64,000 bases of DNA from VRUE01 sp963702575 (GCA_963702575.1 CAVPCU010000002.1:372001-436000), one strand, 5' to 3'; positions 8,568-16,514 are shown, counted from the first letter of the stretch. Numbers and translations: made by a program. The notes: generated from the sequence alone by a model not told the origin.

Positions 8568-8930
8568 CTAGCCACCCGCTGGACGGCTAGCGGCGACGAC
8601 TGTGAAGTCGTGCCCGCAGCTCCCACAGCGCGTCAGCCCGCGCTTTACGCGCTCCCCGCAGGCCGGGCACTCGCGGCCCTTCGGCCGCGTCATGAACCAG
8701 ATCAGCGAGAGGGCGATGAAGCCGAAGAACCAGATGAACCAGAGGGCGGCAACGCCGACCCCCGCCCCCGCATTGCTCGCGTCTTCGCAGGTGGCCTTAC
8801 TGAGCGCGCCAGGGTGGGCGCAATGGCTGGACGGGTCGGCCGAGACGATCGCCGCGATGATCGAAACGGCCATCAGCACACTCCAGACCACCACAACCCA
8901 CGTCATCTTCCGCCAGCGAGGTCGCCGCAT
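8568..8930 (-). CDS. Two-TM membrane protein with C-terminal zinc ribbon
   Basis: A 120-aa protein. A short basic N-terminus (MRRPRWRK) leads into membrane segment 1 (TWVVVVWSVLMAVSIIAAIV), an outside loop with two cysteines (HCAHPG, TCEDAS), membrane segment 2 (GVAALWFIWFFGFIALSLIW) and a cytoplasmic zinc ribbon (CPACGE and CGSCGH). It lies opposite the XRE regulator across a 181-bp gap containing repeated operator-like sequence, so it may be expressed from the lysogen and act in superinfection exclusion; that role is a guess. Confidence 0.7.
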   Translation of the reverse strand: MRRPRWRKMTWVVVVWSVLMAVSIIAAIVSADPSSHCAHPGALSKATCEDASNAGAGVGVAALWFIWFFGFIALSLIWFMTRPKGRECPACGERVKRGLTRCGSCGHDFTVVAASRPAGG

Positions 8931-9011
8931 GCTCTCCCCTTTTCTCTGCGAAATACTCGGACAGGCGTGAGCATATAGGCGGGCTCCGCCATGTACGGCC
9001 GCCGGTTCTCG

Positions 9012-9087
9012 CCGTTGACCCCCGCGAGCTTGACGACCTCGGTGTAGCTGTCGCCAACGCCCCCGGGGACCCCGAGGGGGTCAACGG
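9012..9087. promoter_or_regulatory. 12-bp inverted operator-like pair upstream of XRE gene
   Basis: CCGTTGACCCCC at 9012-9023 is repeated exactly but inverted at 9076-9087, between the divergent membrane-protein and XRE genes. The same 12-mer is at 5824-5835, within a 23-bp identity between 5813-5835 and 9001-9023, and an 11-bp version is at 5278-5288. Repetition at an XRE-family locus suggests binding sites for the element's own repressor. Confidence 0.45.
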
Positions 9088-9111
9088 TCGAAGTCCGTAT
9101 ACGTGAATGGC

Positions 9112-9402
9112 ATGACAACGATCATGCATCAAATCCCGGCACGAACTCCACCGGTGCACCTTCGGGCCCGGCGCGAAGGTGCTGGTCTCACGCGAGAGCA
9201 ACTCGCCGTTCTCGCAGGGCTGACGTCGCGGACCGTCTTACGGGCGGAGCTCGACCAGGTGACCTCGACTCCCGCAACGCTCCGCTGTCTCGCGGACGCG
9301 CTCGGATGCGAGGTCGCCGACCTCCAAGATGACAACGGCGCCCCCGCCAGGAGCGCCGCCATCCAAGTTCGGCGAAAGGACCGCCGACATGGGCCAGAGT
9401 AG
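9112..9402 (+). CDS. XRE-family transcriptional regulator
   Basis: A 96-aa protein with a single lambda-repressor-like HTH at residues ~20-75 (LTREQLAVLAGLTSRTVLRA, then TLRCLADALGCEVADL). The size fits a Cro/CI-type phage switch regulator without a dimerisation or cleavage domain. The ATG at 9112 is preferred; a GTG at 9103 adds three residues. Inverted 12-bp repeats stand 25-100 bp upstream, which suggests autoregulation. It is followed by an overlapping small gene and the replication ATPase. Confidence 0.75.
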   Translation: MTTIMHQIPARTPPVHLRARREGAGLTREQLAVLAGLTSRTVLRAELDQVTSTPATLRCLADALGCEVADLQDDNGAPARSAAIQVRRKDRRHGPE

Positions 9403-9544
9403 CCGCAAGTCCGGCGTCGGGGCGGCTGCCTCCGGCGCGGTCAGCGTCGAGCTGCGTGGTGGGCTGCGGCTGTGGTGGAGCCCTCGCTGGGGCAAATGCT
9501 CGCCGGGCCTGTTGCGGATTCTGACCCGGGAGGCAGGCCGGTGA
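9389..9544 (+). CDS. Small coupled leader ORF before the replication ATPase
   Basis: A 51-aa frame starting MGQSSRKSGVGAAASGAVSV with tryptophans in LRLWWSPRWGK. It has a GAAAGGA ribosome site, overlaps the XRE gene end by 14 bp and ends in a GTGA overlap with the next gene's GTG at 9541. The arrangement suggests a translationally coupled small protein; no family recognised. Confidence 0.4.
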   Translation: MGQSSRKSGVGAAASGAVSVELRGGLRLWWSPRWGKCSPGLLRILTREAGR

Positions 9545-11010
9545 GTCACGCCGCCACCCACGTGCCGCCGCAGAACATCGAGGCCGAGGAGTCGGTGCTC
9601 GGCGCGTTGCTGGTCGCCGAGCCGGCGCTGAGCCGGGTGATCGACGAGGTGAAGCTGAACGGCGAGGACTTCTACCTCGAGAAGCACGCGCTGATCTTCA
9701 CCTGCGCGCGCGACCTCTACGCCGGCTCCAAGCCGGTCGACGAGCTGAGCGTCACCGAGGCGCTGGTCCAGCGCAACCAGATCGACGAGGCGGGGGGCAA
9801 GCACTACGTCTCCGAGCTGGCGGCCAAGGTGCCGGCCGCCGGCAACGCCAAGCACTACGCCGAGATCGTCCAGCAGAACTCGCTGCTGCGGCGGCTGCTC
9901 GGCGCCGGGCAGGAGATCCAGGGCCTTGTCCACAATCGGAACGGCTGCGAACCCGGCGAGCTGCATGCCCAAGCTCGCGAACTGCTTGAGCGCGCAACCA
10001 GCACGACAAGCGATGCGCAGAGTCCGGCCGGGGCACTCGCAGCAGCGTCAGTCGATCTTGTCGCGACAATCCGCGATGGGCTGCCCGAGCGAGCCTTCGT
10101 CCCTGGAGCTGAGCCATATTTGATCGCCGGGAAGCGCTATCTACTTCCGGCACCGGCTGGCACCGGCAAGAGCCTGGTTTCGCTCATCATCAGCACCGAA
10201 GTCGTCGGCGCGGGCGGCACGGTCGCGATCCTCGATGTAGAGAACGGTGCCGAAGAGTACGCGCGTCGGCTCGCTGATCTGCTCGCGGTTAACGGCGGGG
10301 AGGATGGTGAGCTGGCCGCCAAATGTGCGGAACGCCTGCGCTACTACGCATGGCCCGCGCTTCACGTGACATGGGGGCCAGAAGAGTGGGCGCGCGCCTT
10401 CGAGGGCGTCGATCTCGCGGTCTTCGATAGCTCCCGGCTGATGCTCTCGGCGGCAGGTCTCGCTGAGGACTCCAATGACGACTACGCCGCCTTCGTCAAC
10501 GGCTTGCTCGTGCCGCTTGCTCGTGCGGGCGTGACGACGATCGTGCTCGACAACACCGGCCACGAAGAGCGCGACCGTGCCCGTGGCGCGAGTGCTAAGG
10601 CGGACCTGAATGAGGTCGTCTACGTCGCAAAGGTTGGGGAGGAGTTCGACCGCGACCAGACCGGGCACCTGCGGCTTGTGCGCCAGCGGACCCGCTTCGC
10701 GGACTTGCCGGGGGAGTTGCAGGTCCCGCTCGGCGGCGGCGTCTACGGCCCCGTCGAGGAGGCCGAGCCGCAGGCCGACAGCGACGCCTTCCGGCCAACG
10801 TCGCTGATGGAGCGCGTATCGAAGGCAATCGAGGCAAACCCCGGCCTCAGCCGCAAGGAAACGCTGGAGCTGGTCGGCGGCAAGAGAGAGTACGCGACGA
10901 TGGCGCTGACCCTGTTGGTCAGCGAGGAATTCGTCGCAGCGGAGGCCAAGGGCCGGTCGAAAGCTCACCGCTCGATCAGGCCCTACAGGGAGGCCGAAGA
11001 TGCTTCCTGA
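9541..11010 (+). CDS. DnaB N-terminal domain fused to RepA-like RecA-fold ATPase
   Basis: A 489-aa protein. Residues 10-135 are a canonical DnaB helicase N-terminal domain (PPQNIEAEESVLGALLV, VKLNGEDFYLEKHALIF, IVQQNSLLRRLLGAGQEIQ). After about residue 145 the DnaB C-terminal helicase is absent. In its place is a RepA/AAA_25-type RecA-fold ATPase: Walker A PAPAGTGKS, Walker B LAVFDSSR, a sensor-like TIVLDNTGH, and a C-terminal winged-helix-like tail (GLSRKETLELVGGKREYATM). The N-terminal part has host-like base composition, the rest is less GC-rich, suggesting capture of a host dnaB fragment. GTG 9541 is preceded by GGGAGG. It is probably the element's replication initiator or helicase loader, able to interact with host DnaB or DnaG through the DnaB-N domain (inference). 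Confidence 0.82.
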   Translation: MSHAATHVPPQNIEAEESVLGALLVAEPALSRVIDEVKLNGEDFYLEKHALIFTCARDLYAGSKPVDELSVTEALVQRNQIDEAGGKHYVSELAAKVPAAGNAKHYAEIVQQNSLLRRLLGAGQEIQGLVHNRNGCEPGELHAQARELLERATSTTSDAQSPAGALAAASVDLVATIRDGLPERAFVPGAEPYLIAGKRYLLPAPAGTGKSLVSLIISTEVVGAGGTVAILDVENGAEEYARRLADLLAVNGGEDGELAAKCAERLRYYAWPALHVTWGPEEWARAFEGVDLAVFDSSRLMLSAAGLAEDSNDDYAAFVNGLLVPLARAGVTTIVLDNTGHEERDRARGASAKADLNEVVYVAKVGEEFDRDQTGHLRLVRQRTRFADLPGELQVPLGGGVYGPVEEAEPQADSDAFRPTSLMERVSKAIEANPGLSRKETLELVGGKREYATMALTLLVSEEFVAAEAKGRSKAHRSIRPYREAEDAS

Positions 11011-11190
11011 AACGGTACGAGGTACCCGGTTCCCACGAGGTTCCCACGAGGTTCCCGGTACCGGGTGGAGTGGCCGTGACCCGGTACCCGCCAGAGGGGT
11101 ACCCCCCGTAGGGGGGTCCCCGTCGGGTACCTGGTCGCCGCCGGCACCGGGAACGCCGTCTTTCGCTGACCCGGTTCCCGGGAGATCAGC
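11011..11190. repeat. Iteron-like repeat block with strong hairpin (candidate origin)
   Basis: The 180-bp gap behind the replication ATPase contains ACGAGGTACCC/ACGAGGTTCCC three times (11017, 11035, 11046) and GGTACC five times (11021, 11057, 11083, 11098, 11126), plus related CCCGGTTCCC. Around 11096-11120, GGGGTACCCCCC is followed after GTA by GGGGGGTCCCC, a very stable hairpin. Direct repeats next to a replication gene are typical of iteron origins; the block may also be a regulatory leader. Confidence 0.5.
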
Positions 11191-11415
11191 ATGACTGCCC
11201 CGACGATCCGTGCCGAGCTGGCCGCCGCCGTCCGTGCGATCAACGCCGGCTTCAACCGTCTACCGGCCGAGATGCAAGACCGCATCGCGATCAACTACGA
11301 CGGTCTCGAAGGCGAGATGGACGCTGCGATCTTGGCAGGCGATCGCATACGTGCTCTGGCCGCGATTCGCGCATGGCGTGGCCATTGGCTCGACGAAATC
11401 GAGAGGGCCGGCTGA
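11191..11415 (+). CDS. Small hypothetical protein of element 1
   Basis: A 74-aa helical protein starting MTAPTIRAELAAAVRAINAG, with a clear ribosome site (GGGAGA) before ATG 11191. Its end WRGHWLDEIERAG resembles the ends of the small proteins at 16511 and 16703 (WKEKWLAEI), hinting at a small paralogous set within the element. Its stop overlaps the next ATG (TGATG). Function unknown. Confidence 0.55.
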   Translation: MTAPTIRAELAAAVRAINAGFNRLPAEMQDRIAINYDGLEGEMDAAILAGDRIRALAAIRAWRGHWLDEIERAG

Positions 11416-11663
11416 TGAGTCCCCGCTACATCCCCCCCATCCCTGGCCGCAGTGCCCATCTGGGCTTCTATGGCTGCGCGGTCCCTGGCCGGGAGCGCGT
11501 GGTGCGCTGTGCTTTCGCTGGCAAGAGCAGGCCGCCGGAGAGCGCCACGGTCGCCTGCCCCGTATGCGGAGCGACGCACCGGGTCGCGCTACTCTGGCGC
11601 CGGCCAGTCGAGTACGACGCGGGTGTCGAGCCCGAGGTCGTAATCGGGGCGGTGGCTTCATGA
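11415..11663 (+). CDS. Small zinc-finger-like protein
   Basis: An 82-aa protein with cysteines at FYGCAV, VVRCAF and CPVCGATH: the last pair plus upstream Cys could bind zinc. The ATG at 11415 overlaps the upstream stop. No family recognised; it sits in the replication/recombination operon. Confidence 0.5.
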   Translation: MSPRYIPPIPGRSAHLGFYGCAVPGRERVVRCAFAGKSRPPESATVACPVCGATHRVALLWRRPVEYDAGVEPEVVIGAVAS

Positions 11664-11753
11664 ACACGCCCCCGCCGACTGACCTGGTGAGCGTGAGTTG
11701 CCGGAGCCTTGCCACCCGCCCCGCAAGTGGCTCTAGCAAGCGCCCGCTGAGGC

Positions 11754-11780
11754 GACCCCCGGACAATAAGTCCGTGCATC
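11754..11780. repeat. 27-bp inverted repeat, right copy
   Basis: Inverted partner of 8466-8492 (25 of 27 positions). It contains the perfect dyad CGGAC-AATAA-GTCCG. It lies in the 163-bp gap between the zinc-finger-like gene and the excisionase-like gene, a gap with no convincing ORF. Confidence 0.7.
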
Positions 11781-11826
11781 TACCCTCGTGCCACCGGCTG
11801 GCCGTGGGAAGGCCGGGATCTGCCCG

Positions 11827-12099
11827 GTGAACGTCACCCTCGACATCACCGACGAGCTCATCGAGCGGATCGCTGAGCGCGCGGCCGAGCTAGCCGCCGA
11901 GCGTCAGGTCGCGTCCACAGGCGATGCATGGCTGCGCGGGGCAGCCAAGATCGCGGATTACATCGACGCCCCGCGTAGCCGCGTCTATGCGCTCGTTTCC
12001 GCTGGTCGGCTGCCAGTTGAGAAGGACGGATCGGCACTGATCGCTCGTCGCTCGGAGCTAGATGCCTGGGTGCGAAGCGGTGGCGGGAGACGGACATGA
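11827..12099 (+). CDS. Excisionase-like DNA-binding protein (HTH_17 type)
   Basis: A 90-aa protein. An N-terminal helix (ITDELIERIAERAAELAAER) is followed by a winged-helix excisionase/MerR-like domain: WLRGAAKIADYIDAPRSRVY then LVSAGRLPVEKDGSALIARR. This is the standard helix-turn-helix 17 pattern used by excisionases and phage regulators. GTG 11827 is chosen because the preceding 13 codons have no domain. Its stop overlaps the RusA start (ATGA). It may control excision of element 1. Confidence 0.7.
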   Translation: MNVTLDITDELIERIAERAAELAAERQVASTGDAWLRGAAKIADYIDAPRSRVYALVSAGRLPVEKDGSALIARRSELDAWVRSGGGRRT

Positions 12100-12587
12100 G
12101 CGTCGCAGAGCGGCCTGCGGTGCCGGCCGTCGCCGAGGTCGTCTTCCGTGTCGCCGGCCTACCGGCTCCGAAGGGGTCGCGCACGACCGGCCGTCGCCGC
12201 GACGGGAGCGTCTACAGTCGGCCGGCGAGCGGGGGGGAGAAGCCTTGGACCGACGCCGTAGCCCTCGTCGCCCGTGCCCATCGTCCCGGTGGCGCCACGC
12301 TGCCGCCGCCCTACGCCGTGTCGCTCGCCTTCGCCATGCCGCGGCCCGGTCGCGCTGTGCACCCATATCCCACGCGCTCTGACCTCGACAAGCTGATCCG
12401 AGGAGTGCTCGATGGCCTTGTTCGCGGCGACCTGATCGCCGACGACCGCCACGTCACCCACCTCATCGCGATGAAGCGTTGGGCCGAGCGCCGCGGAGCC
12501 GAGGGCGTCACGGTCATCGTTCAGCCCGTCACGGATGACGAAGAAGGTCAAGAAGGTCAACGCGCCATCAGGGGACCATCGGTGTAG
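12096..12587 (+). CDS. rusA: RusA-family Holliday junction resolvase
   Basis: A 163-aa protein of the RusA family, which cuts phage recombination/replication junctions. The motifs are PAPKGSRTT at the N-terminus, then the catalytic-acid region RSDLDKLIRGVLDGL and LIADDRHVTHL, matching the conserved Asp of RusA (D-L-D-K and D-D). A poorly conserved charged tail (DDEEGQEGQ) ends the protein. ATG 12096 overlaps the preceding stop, and the tape measure gene starts 3 bp after the stop. Confidence 0.85.
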   Translation: MSVAERPAVPAVAEVVFRVAGLPAPKGSRTTGRRRDGSVYSRPASGGEKPWTDAVALVARAHRPGGATLPPPYAVSLAFAMPRPGRAVHPYPTRSDLDKLIRGVLDGLVRGDLIADDRHVTHLIAMKRWAERRGAEGVTVIVQPVTDDEEGQEGQRAIRGPSV

Positions 12588-12590
12588 GCG

Positions 12591-15500
12591 ATGGCATTCA
12601 ACAACATCTACAGCACGATTCTCCGCGTCACGGGCGACATCGATAGCGCCAAACGCGAACTGAAGGAGATCGGCGCGGAGGCCGAGGCGTTCGCCCGCGT
12701 CGAGGCAACGGCGACGCTCAACCTCAACGACCGCGAGGTCACCCGCAAGCTCGCCGAGGTGCGGAAGTCCCTGGCCGAGTTCGCGGCGAAAAGCGCGACC
12801 GCCGACGCCGACGTGGACACCGCCGGGGCCAAGGCGAACCTGGACAACCTGCGCTCGATGCTCAGCCGCATCGACCACGAGAAAGTGACGCCGGAGGTCA
12901 ACGCGAAGGTGGCGAAAGCCGAGCTGGACCTGGCGGCCTTGCAGGCACAGATCGACAGGATGGACAACGAGAACCTGGTCATCGACGTCGACGTGCGCCG
13001 GGGGGCCTCTGAGAAAGCGCTGGCGCTCGAGCGCGACATCTCAGTGCTGGCACACGAGGCCGCAGATGGGGGCCGGGCCTTCGATAGCTTCAGCGGCTCC
13101 GTGGGCGGCGCCGGCAGCTCGATGCAGAGTGCCGGGGGAGAGGGAAGCTTCCTTGGCTCGGCGATGACGGGGCTCGGCGCGGCCGTGGTGGCCCTGATCC
13201 CCGTCGTCGTGTCGCTGGGCGGCGCGATCGCCGCCCTGATCGGCTCCCTCGCGGCTGCGGCTGCCGCTGCAGGGGCGCTGGCTGTAGCCCTCGGCGCTGC
13301 GATGGGGCCGGCCTTCGGCGTAATCGGGGCCACGGTCCTGCGCGCGACCTCGATCATGAAAGCCAACAGCTCGGCTACCTCCAGCGCGGGAGCGGCCAGC
13401 GCGAGCAGCGCCCAGTCCCTCAGCCTGCTCCAGAAAGAGCAGGGCAAGACGGCCAAGACCTCCAAGGAAGTCACGGCCCAGCATCAGCGCGAATACAAGG
13501 CCACGATCCAGGTGCGCGATGCACGGCAGGGCCTGATCGCCGCCACCCGCCAGTACGCGCAGGCCGTGCGCGCCGCGTGGAAAGAAATCCGGGAATCCGC
13601 CCATGCGCTGCTGACGAGCGAACGCGACGCCGCCCGCAGCGTCCGCGCCGCCCAGAACGAAGCCAAGCGCAGCGTCCGCGAGCTGGCGGAAGCACGCAAG
13701 GAAGCGGCCAAGGAGGAACGCGAAGCCGTCAGGGCCTCCGTGGCAGCGGCACGCGAACTGCGCGACGCCTATACCGAAGTCCGGGAAGCAGAACGCGCCG
13801 TTCGCGACTCGCGGCTGGAACTCCAGGAAAGCTCCCTCGACCTCCTCGACGCCGAAGACTCGCTCGAAGCCAAGCAGGAAGCGGTCAAGGCCCTGCTCGA
13901 AGAAATCGGGCTGAGCGGCGAAGCGCTCTCGAAGGTTCTCGGCGAACTGGCGACGGGAGACCTCTCCACCCTGGACATCGGCGCGCTGCTCTCCGGCGCC
14001 GGCGCCAGCTCGACGCCCAAACAGATCGAGGAAGTCTCCGACGCCGCCCGGGAACTCCAGCACTCCCAGCTCGCGGTGACGAAAGCGACAGACATCCTCC
14101 ACGACTCGACCGAAGGGCTGGGCGACGCCGATCGCAAGCTCGCCGACGCCCACGAAGAAGTCGCAGAAGCCCAGCAGCGGGTCAACGAATTCGCCGAGAA
14201 AGGACTCGCGGCCTACGAACCCTACGCGGAAGCGCTGCGGGCCGTCGCAGAAGCCGAACAGGAAGTCGCCAAGGCGACGAAGGAAACGACCCGTATCCGG
14301 CTTAAGGGCAACAAGGAAGTCCGCGCCGCCGAAAAGGAACTCAAGCGTCTGCAAAAGGGCGGCATCGCCGACAACGCAAGCGTCATCTCGGCTGCGGAAG
14401 GGCTGAGGGACGCCCACCAACAGCTTGCTCAGGCGATCCACGAATCCGCGAAGGCGATGAAGAGTGCGAAGGCTGCTGCCGGTGGCGGCGGCGCGGGGGG
14501 TGGAGGCTACAGTGGCGCGCTCAGCGGACTGGGGAAAGCCTTGACCGACGGCAGCGCGCTCGAGGAAGAATTTGCGAAGGCAGTCAAGCGCGTCAAAAAC
14601 GCCCTCGCCAACGCCTTTCGGCCGGCGACGAGCAAGGTGCTCGCGGGCGTGACCAAAGGCCTCAAGGCGATCGTCCCCCTGCTCGGCGAACTGCGCCCCG
14701 CGTTGACCGGGGTGGGGAAAGTGCTGGGCAACATGGCAGCGAGTGCCGGCAAAGCACTGGCCGGCCCTGCGTGGCGCCGTGCGCTCAAGTTCTTCGCCAC
14801 GTCCAGCCAGAGCGTGACCAAACTGCTCGGCGAATCCTTCGGTGCGCTGGCCGAAATCCTGCGCAACATCGCCGTAGCCTCGATGCCCTTCCTGATCTCA
14901 GGGCTGCACAAGCTGCGCGACTTCCTCAAGGGCATCGCCAACAGCACGGACAAGACGGGCAAGCTGCGCGACGACATCGGCGGCCTGGTCGAACATCTGA
15001 AGGCGTGGCTGGATCTGGCCGGAGCGCTCGGCCATGTGATGGTGGCGCTGTTCGGCGGCGAGACTGCCAAGGCCGGGAAATCGCTGGTCGAGAGCCTTGC
15101 CAAGGGCGCGAACAACCTCGCGAAGTGGCTCGAATCGGCGAAGGGTCAGGAAGCGATCAAGCAGTTCTTCGAAGCCACGCTGCCGCTGGTGAAAGCCGTC
15201 GCCGGGCTACTCGGCAAGCTGGTCGTGGCGGGGCTGCAGTTCACGCAGGCGATGGCACCGATCATGGCTCCGCTGGTCAAGGGATTTAGCACCTTTGTCG
15301 AAGTCGTCGGAGATCTTTTCGGCCTGTTCTCGAAGATCCCGGCGCCGATTCGGGAAGCCATCGGGACGATCCTCAACCTCGTCTTCGGGTTCGGCAAACT
15401 GGAACTGATCATCGCAGGCGTCAAGCTGGTGATCGAAGGACTCGGCGGCGTCGTCGGAGCGGTGGCTGGTGCGATCTCCGGCGCCGCTGGCGAAGTCGTT

Positions 15501-16514
15501 TCGGCGGCCGAAGACATCGGCAGCGGCATCATCGGCGCGATCACCGGCGTCTTCGGCGAAGCGCTCGACGCCGGGAAGGAAGTCTTCGAGAAAGTCAAGG
15601 GGGGCATCTCGGCTGCATGGGGCGCCGTGACCGGCGTCGCGGGCGAAGTGATCTCGGCCGTGATCGGCAAGGTGACGGGGGCCTTTGAACGCGCTGTGAA
15701 TGTGGGCCAGGATCTGTTCAACCACGTGAAGGGTGGGATCTCGGCTGCATGGGGCGCCGTGACCGGGGTGGCGGGCGAAGTGATCTCGGCCGTGATCGGC
15801 AAGGTGACGGGGGCCTTTGAACGCGCTGTGAATGTGGGCCAGGATCTGTTCAACCACGTGAAGGGTGGGATCTCGGCTGCATGGGGCGCCGTGACCGGGG
15901 TGGCGGGCGAAATCATCTCGGCGGCGGTCGGCAAGGTGAGCGACGCTTGGGACACCGCGAAGTCCAAGGGCGAAACCCTGTTCACCAAGGTCGGCGGGGG
16001 AATCAGCGATGTCGCCGGGGCCGTGAAGGAAGCGGCTGGAACGGTGGTTGAACGCGTCCTCGGCGTACTCGAAAACCTCGTGGGCAAATTCAAGGAAGCC
16101 GGAGAAAGCGTCGTCAACGCCTTCGGTAACGGGATCAAGGCGGCAGCGCAGTCGGTCATCGACAAGGCCAAGGAACTGGCCGAAAGGGTCGCTGGCATCC
16201 TGCCCGGCTCCGAGCCCAAGGACCCAACCTCGCCGTTGCGGGGCCTCGGCAAGCGCGGCGAAGCGTTCGTCTCCAACTTCGCCGAGGGCATCCGGGCGGC
16301 GCTGCCCGAACTCACCGGGACGCTCAGCACGGGCCTCTCGGCGATGGTCACCGTGCCCGAGATGCGGATGCCGGCGGCGGTGCCGGTCGGGGCCTCGCCC
16401 GTCACGCACAACTACGAGACCACGATCACCTCCCCGGCCGGGAGCGTCGCCGATCCCGAGATCGCGCTGGCTCAGTGGGATCTCAAGCTGCGGGCGCGGG
16501 GGGGACTCGGATGA
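12591..16514 (+). CDS. Phage tail tape measure protein
   Basis: A 1307-aa protein with the composition of a tape measure protein: N-terminal coiled coil (residues 1-160), a long Ala/Gly hydrophobic stretch (about 195-260), a very long Ala/Glu/Lys/Arg coiled coil (about 285-640), a glycine hinge (GGGGAGGGG near 650), more hydrophobic helices, and near the C-terminus a 44-residue tandem repeat (KGGISAAWGAVTGVAGE ...). It would set tail length and occupy the tail tube; by the usual ~1.5 angstrom per residue rule a tail near 200 nm is expected. No tail tube, tail assembly chaperone or tail-tip gene flanks it, which is abnormal. Confidence 0.85.
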   Translation: MAFNNIYSTILRVTGDIDSAKRELKEIGAEAEAFARVEATATLNLNDREVTRKLAEVRKSLAEFAAKSATADADVDTAGAKANLDNLRSMLSRIDHEKVTPEVNAKVAKAELDLAALQAQIDRMDNENLVIDVDVRRGASEKALALERDISVLAHEAADGGRAFDSFSGSVGGAGSSMQSAGGEGSFLGSAMTGLGAAVVALIPVVVSLGGAIAALIGSLAAAAAAAGALAVALGAAMGPAFGVIGATVLRATSIMKANSSATSSAGAASASSAQSLSLLQKEQGKTAKTSKEVTAQHQREYKATIQVRDARQGLIAATRQYAQAVRAAWKEIRESAHALLTSERDAARSVRAAQNEAKRSVRELAEARKEAAKEEREAVRASVAAARELRDAYTEVREAERAVRDSRLELQESSLDLLDAEDSLEAKQEAVKALLEEIGLSGEALSKVLGELATGDLSTLDIGALLSGAGASSTPKQIEEVSDAARELQHSQLAVTKATDILHDSTEGLGDADRKLADAHEEVAEAQQRVNEFAEKGLAAYEPYAEALRAVAEAEQEVAKATKETTRIRLKGNKEVRAAEKELKRLQKGGIADNASVISAAEGLRDAHQQLAQAIHESAKAMKSAKAAAGGGGAGGGGYSGALSGLGKALTDGSALEEEFAKAVKRVKNALANAFRPATSKVLAGVTKGLKAIVPLLGELRPALTGVGKVLGNMAASAGKALAGPAWRRALKFFATSSQSVTKLLGESFGALAEILRNIAVASMPFLISGLHKLRDFLKGIANSTDKTGKLRDDIGGLVEHLKAWLDLAGALGHVMVALFGGETAKAGKSLVESLAKGANNLAKWLESAKGQEAIKQFFEATLPLVKAVAGLLGKLVVAGLQFTQAMAPIMAPLVKGFSTFVEVVGDLFGLFSKIPAPIREAIGTILNLVFGFGKLELIIAGVKLVIEGLGGVVGAVAGAISGAAGEVVSAAEDIGSGIIGAITGVFGEALDAGKEVFEKVKGGISAAWGAVTGVAGEVISAVIGKVTGAFERAVNVGQDLFNHVKGGISAAWGAVTGVAGEVISAVIGKVTGAFERAVNVGQDLFNHVKGGISAAWGAVTGVAGEIISAAVGKVSDAWDTAKSKGETLFTKVGGGISDVAGAVKEAAGTVVERVLGVLENLVGKFKEAGESVVNAFGNGIKAAAQSVIDKAKELAERVAGILPGSEPKDPTSPLRGLGKRGEAFVSNFAEGIRAALPELTGTLSTGLSAMVTVPEMRMPAAVPVGASPVTHNYETTITSPAGSVADPEIALAQWDLKLRARGGLG
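15597..15910 (+). repeat. 132-bp tandem repeat inside tape measure gene
   Basis: Units start at 15597, 15729 and 15861, each 132 bp (44 codons); the third is partial. The DNA of the later units is nearly identical, indicating a recent in-frame duplication. Each unit encodes GISAAWGAVTGVAGE and FERAVNVGQDLFNHV segments. Confidence 0.85.

Noticed and set aside
11000..11194. 64-codon frame across the iteron-like block
   Set aside because: Its sequence is only a translation of the GGTACC/GGTTCCC repeats (Pro/Gly/Val/Arg), without a ribosome site or domain.
4285..11741. 14-bp match TGGCTCTAGCAAGC directly after attL (4285-4298) and at 11728-11741
   Set aside because: Several 14-bp matches are expected by chance in a 64-kb GC-rich window, and the flanks do not extend it.
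11660..11830. 56-codon frame with ATGA overlap after the zinc-finger-like gene
   Set aside because: Arg/Pro/Ser-rich, crosses the 27-bp inverted repeat, ends over the next gene's start; likely the untranslated region holding that repeat.
12591..16514. Programmed frameshift of a tail assembly chaperone before the tape measure gene
   Set aside because: The gene before it is RusA; no overlapping G/GT-type ORF pair is present.
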